A stretch of 16,134 nt of DNA from Chitinophagaceae bacterium (GTDB lineage Bacteria; Bacteroidota; Bacteroidia; Chitinophagales; Chitinophagaceae), in NCBI GenBank assembly GCA_018061385.1, contig JAGOUF010000011.1:1-16134 (forward strand), read 5' to 3'. Positions 14,897 to 16,134 of this stretch are shown here, in pieces. Positions within the stretch are counted from its first letter, which is position 1, and each line of letters begins with the position of its first letter. The notes beneath the pieces are model-generated. The model did no database searches. It was not told the DNA's origin and saw only the letters and a program-made list of their open reading frames with translations. The position numbers and the translations under genes were made by a program.

Positions 14897-15118
14897 TCAT
14901 ACTTTTCATACTTAAGGCCCTTTTTGAATATGCTCCCATCTAAAAGGTTCTTTACTTTCAGCCTCCATTTGGTAGTACAATGGCTTTGGGTCATGGTCGT
15001 TAATAAATTCAAAAGCTTCACCAACACTTATATCGGCAAATGCTTTATAAAACATTTCATCTCTTTATGTTGGCGGAAAAGGACGTAAGTCCAATTCATT
15101 AACAACCGAAAAAGCAAA
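14897..15118 (-). pseudogene. DUF2249 domain pseudogene
   Basis: One minus-strand frame keeps an almost complete DUF2249 domain: NELDLRPFPPT, then stop, RDEMFYKAF, VGEAFEFINDHDPKPLYYQ, EAESKEPFRWEHIQKGP. Four stops interrupt it: TAA at 15065-15067, TAA at 14912-14914, TGA at 14906-14908 and TGA at 14897-14899. In intact relatives the C-terminal part reads EGPEVWRVR, so these stops fall where Glu, Trp and Arg codons would be, each one base change away. No start codon precedes NELDLRP in this frame back to a TAA, so the N-terminus is also lost. DUF2249 proteins are small and often stand near hemerythrin/DUF542 genes and nitrogen-oxide metabolism; none is visible here. Confidence 0.8.
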
Positions 15119-15147
15119 GCAATATTGCCTATTTAAAAATTAGCATA

Positions 15148-15178
15148 AAAAAGCCTTTCAATTTTGAAAGGCCTTTTT
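15148..15178 (-). terminator. Terminator of the outer-membrane protein gene
   Basis: GCCTTTCAA (15153-15161) and TTGAAAGGC (15164-15172) form a 9-bp stem, flanked by A-rich and T-rich runs on both sides. In minus-strand reading the stem is followed by six T, about 20 bases past the stop at 15199. The T-run on the plus side could also make it work in that direction. Confidence 0.85.
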
Positions 15179-15198
15179 ATTAATTAGGATCACTTTAT

Positions 15199-15720
15199 TT
15201 ATTTAAAAAGAATATTGTATGTAGCTCCAATTCCTGCGTTGTTAATATTTCCACCAGAACTATTGCTTCGGAAAATACCATTAAAGAATCCAAAATAATT
15301 CCAAGAATAGTTATGATATCCTATTTGTGGTTTAATGTAAAAACCACCATCAGCTCCATTGGCGTTGGTTAAAAAACTATAACCAATATCAGTACCTGCA
15401 AAAAATCCTTTTGATTGAGGATATATTCTTATAAAAGCCCCTAACGGAATTGTACCAAATTCTTTAAACCCAGTTTTTGCAAAAAAATGATTATAACCAG
15501 TGGTTATACCAATACCTAAGTTTGGCGTTGTCATTAATTGCCCTTTCAGATCTAGTCCTAAAACAAAATTACTATAATCGCTTGTTTTACCTACTGGTAC
15601 ACCAGCAGAAAGACCTGCTTTTAACCATGAGTTTTTACTGGTAATCTCAGTTTCTGTTTTCTGTGCAAATGCACTTACTGCTATAAATACAATTGCAGTT
15701 GCTAATAAAAATCTTTTCAT
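15199..15720 (-). CDS. Outer-membrane beta-barrel protein
   Basis: 173 residues. A signal peptide, MKRFLLATAIVFIAVSAFA, is followed by Gln20, the usual Bacteroidota cleavage context (AFA-Q). The mature part alternates short amphipathic strands rich in Gly, Tyr and Phe: LKAGLSAGVPVGK, LGLDLKGQLM, LGIGITTGYNHFF, GAFIRIYPQSKGFFAGTDIGYSFL, and a last strand AGIGATYNILF. This is the pattern of a small eight-stranded porin-like or OmpW-size barrel. The specific role is unknown. It is a single-gene unit with a candidate promoter upstream and a terminator downstream. Confidence 0.85.
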   Translation of the reverse strand: MKRFLLATAIVFIAVSAFAQKTETEITSKNSWLKAGLSAGVPVGKTSDYSNFVLGLDLKGQLMTTPNLGIGITTGYNHFFAKTGFKEFGTIPLGAFIRIYPQSKGFFAGTDIGYSFLTNANGADGGFYIKPQIGYHNYSWNYFGFFNGIFRSNSSGGNINNAGIGATYNILFK

Positions 15721-15736
15721 TTTTTAAGTGTTTATT

Positions 15737-15767
15737 TCAACATACCTTGCCCAAAACCATGCCAAAA
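15737..15767 (-). promoter_or_regulatory. Candidate promoter of the barrel-protein gene
   Basis: On the minus strand TTTTG (15767-15763) is followed after 18 bases by TATGTTGA (15744-15737). The -33 part is a good match; the -7 part keeps TAnnTT but not the final TG. The leader would be about 10 nt of A-rich sequence before ATG 15720. Confidence 0.4.
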
Positions 15768-15876
15768 GAAAATTTTCTTGGATTCACCATCTGAAAGAAA
15801 ATATGATTGGCATTCTATTATAGCTGTGTTTGTCTTGAATTTGCTGAAGGAATTTACAGAGTACTAAAATAAAATT

Positions 15877-16134
15877 ATGGCATCAAAAAGTTTTGGAGAT
15901 AAAGTAATTAATTTCAATCGTCATTTAAACTACATAGGTAAATTGCCAGAGGGTTTTCATGTATTGAATCCTTACTTAGACAATCCAGAAACAATGGATG
16001 TAATGCAACAATTTTATCATTCATTTTATAACGATTTTAAACAACGAAAATTTATTGTTGGTATCAACCCAAGCCGCCATGGTGCAGGAGTAACAGGAGT
16101 ACCTTTTACAGATACCAAACGTTTAGAAAGTGCT
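15877..16134 (+). CDS. SMUG-like uracil-DNA glycosylase family protein (partial, 5' part)
   Basis: 86 codons open to the window edge, starting with ATG 15877 (MASKSFGDKVINFN). FIVGINPSRHGAGVTGVPF at about residues 61-79, followed by TDTKRL, matches the uracil-DNA glycosylase superfamily motif that binds the flipped base; SMUG1 enzymes have GMNPGPFG.AQTGVPF in this place. The preceding VLNPYLDNPETMDVM and FYHSFYNDF are like the SMUG2/DUF4918 proteins of Bacteroidota, as far as I recall. The protein would excise uracil or related damaged bases from DNA. The C-terminal half with the second catalytic motif lies outside the window. Confidence 0.8.
   Translation, partial: MASKSFGDKVINFNRHLNYIGKLPEGFHVLNPYLDNPETMDVMQQFYHSFYNDFKQRKFIVGINPSRHGAGVTGVPFTDTKRLESA

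Noticed and set aside
14852..15088. 78-codon plus-strand frame overlapping the Xre gene end
   Set aside because: It is the antisense shadow of the DUF2249 pseudogene; its protein shows no family pattern, while the minus strand reads a clear domain.
14897..15118. Stop-codon recoding in the DUF2249 frame
   Set aside because: Both TAA and TGA occur in the frame and both end normal genes in this window, and the start is missing as well; decay explains all of it.
15766..15779. Palindrome AAGAAAATTTTCTT as an operator between the barrel gene and the glycosylase gene
   Set aside because: It is low-complexity AT sequence and partly overlaps the candidate -33 box; no other evidence supports binding.
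1..16134. CRISPR array, tRNA or rRNA genes, or a defence island
   Set aside because: No regularly spaced repeats, cloverleaf-like sequences or nuclease/effector genes were found in the intergenic regions.

Overview
The window is AT-rich chromosomal DNA (by eye roughly one third G+C) from a member of the Bacteroidota, most likely the Chitinophagia/Chitinophagaceae. Three things point there: -7 boxes of the Bacteroidota type (TAnnTTTG) in front of several genes, almost no Shine-Dalgarno sequences, and a gene set typical of the group (Dxr next to a probable RseP start, a SMUG-like glycosylase, small outer-membrane barrel proteins). The genus cannot be read from the sequence. No CRISPR array, tRNA, rRNA, plasmid or phage gene was seen.

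Left part (1-4789, all minus strand): a possible start of rseP at the very edge, dxr (MEP isoprenoid pathway), fusA (elongation factor G) standing alone with its own promoter, structured leader and terminator, and an RmlD-like SDR gene. A conserved short element lies both in the fusA leader (3699-3765) and between dxr and the left-edge gene (about 76-128).

Middle (4790-9658, plus strand): a divergent regulatory region, then pfkA and pyk, which encode the two kinase steps that commit and finish glycolysis, closed by a strong terminator. A second unit follows with a family 2 and a family 4 glycosyltransferase; the second starts on a TTG that overlaps the stop of the first. These probably build a surface polysaccharide.

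Right-middle (9904-13351, plus strand): an extended SDR/dihydroflavonol-reductase-like gene with a terminator, a lipoprotein esterase, an RlmI-type 23S rRNA methyltransferase and a 91-residue orphan.

Right part (13352-16134) is the accessory and decaying part: a frameshifted fragment of an IS3-type transposase orfA; a DUF2975 membrane protein plus small Xre regulator, with a near-perfect promoter overlapped by an 11-bp inverted repeat; a DUF2249 pseudogene with four in-frame stops; an outer-membrane barrel protein with a terminator; and the first 86 codons of a SMUG-like uracil-DNA glycosylase.

The points most worth a second look are the fusA leader hairpin and its second copy, the probably self-regulated DUF2975/Xre module, the DUF2249 pseudogene, and the near-leaderless promoters that fix the starts of the GT2 and RlmI genes.
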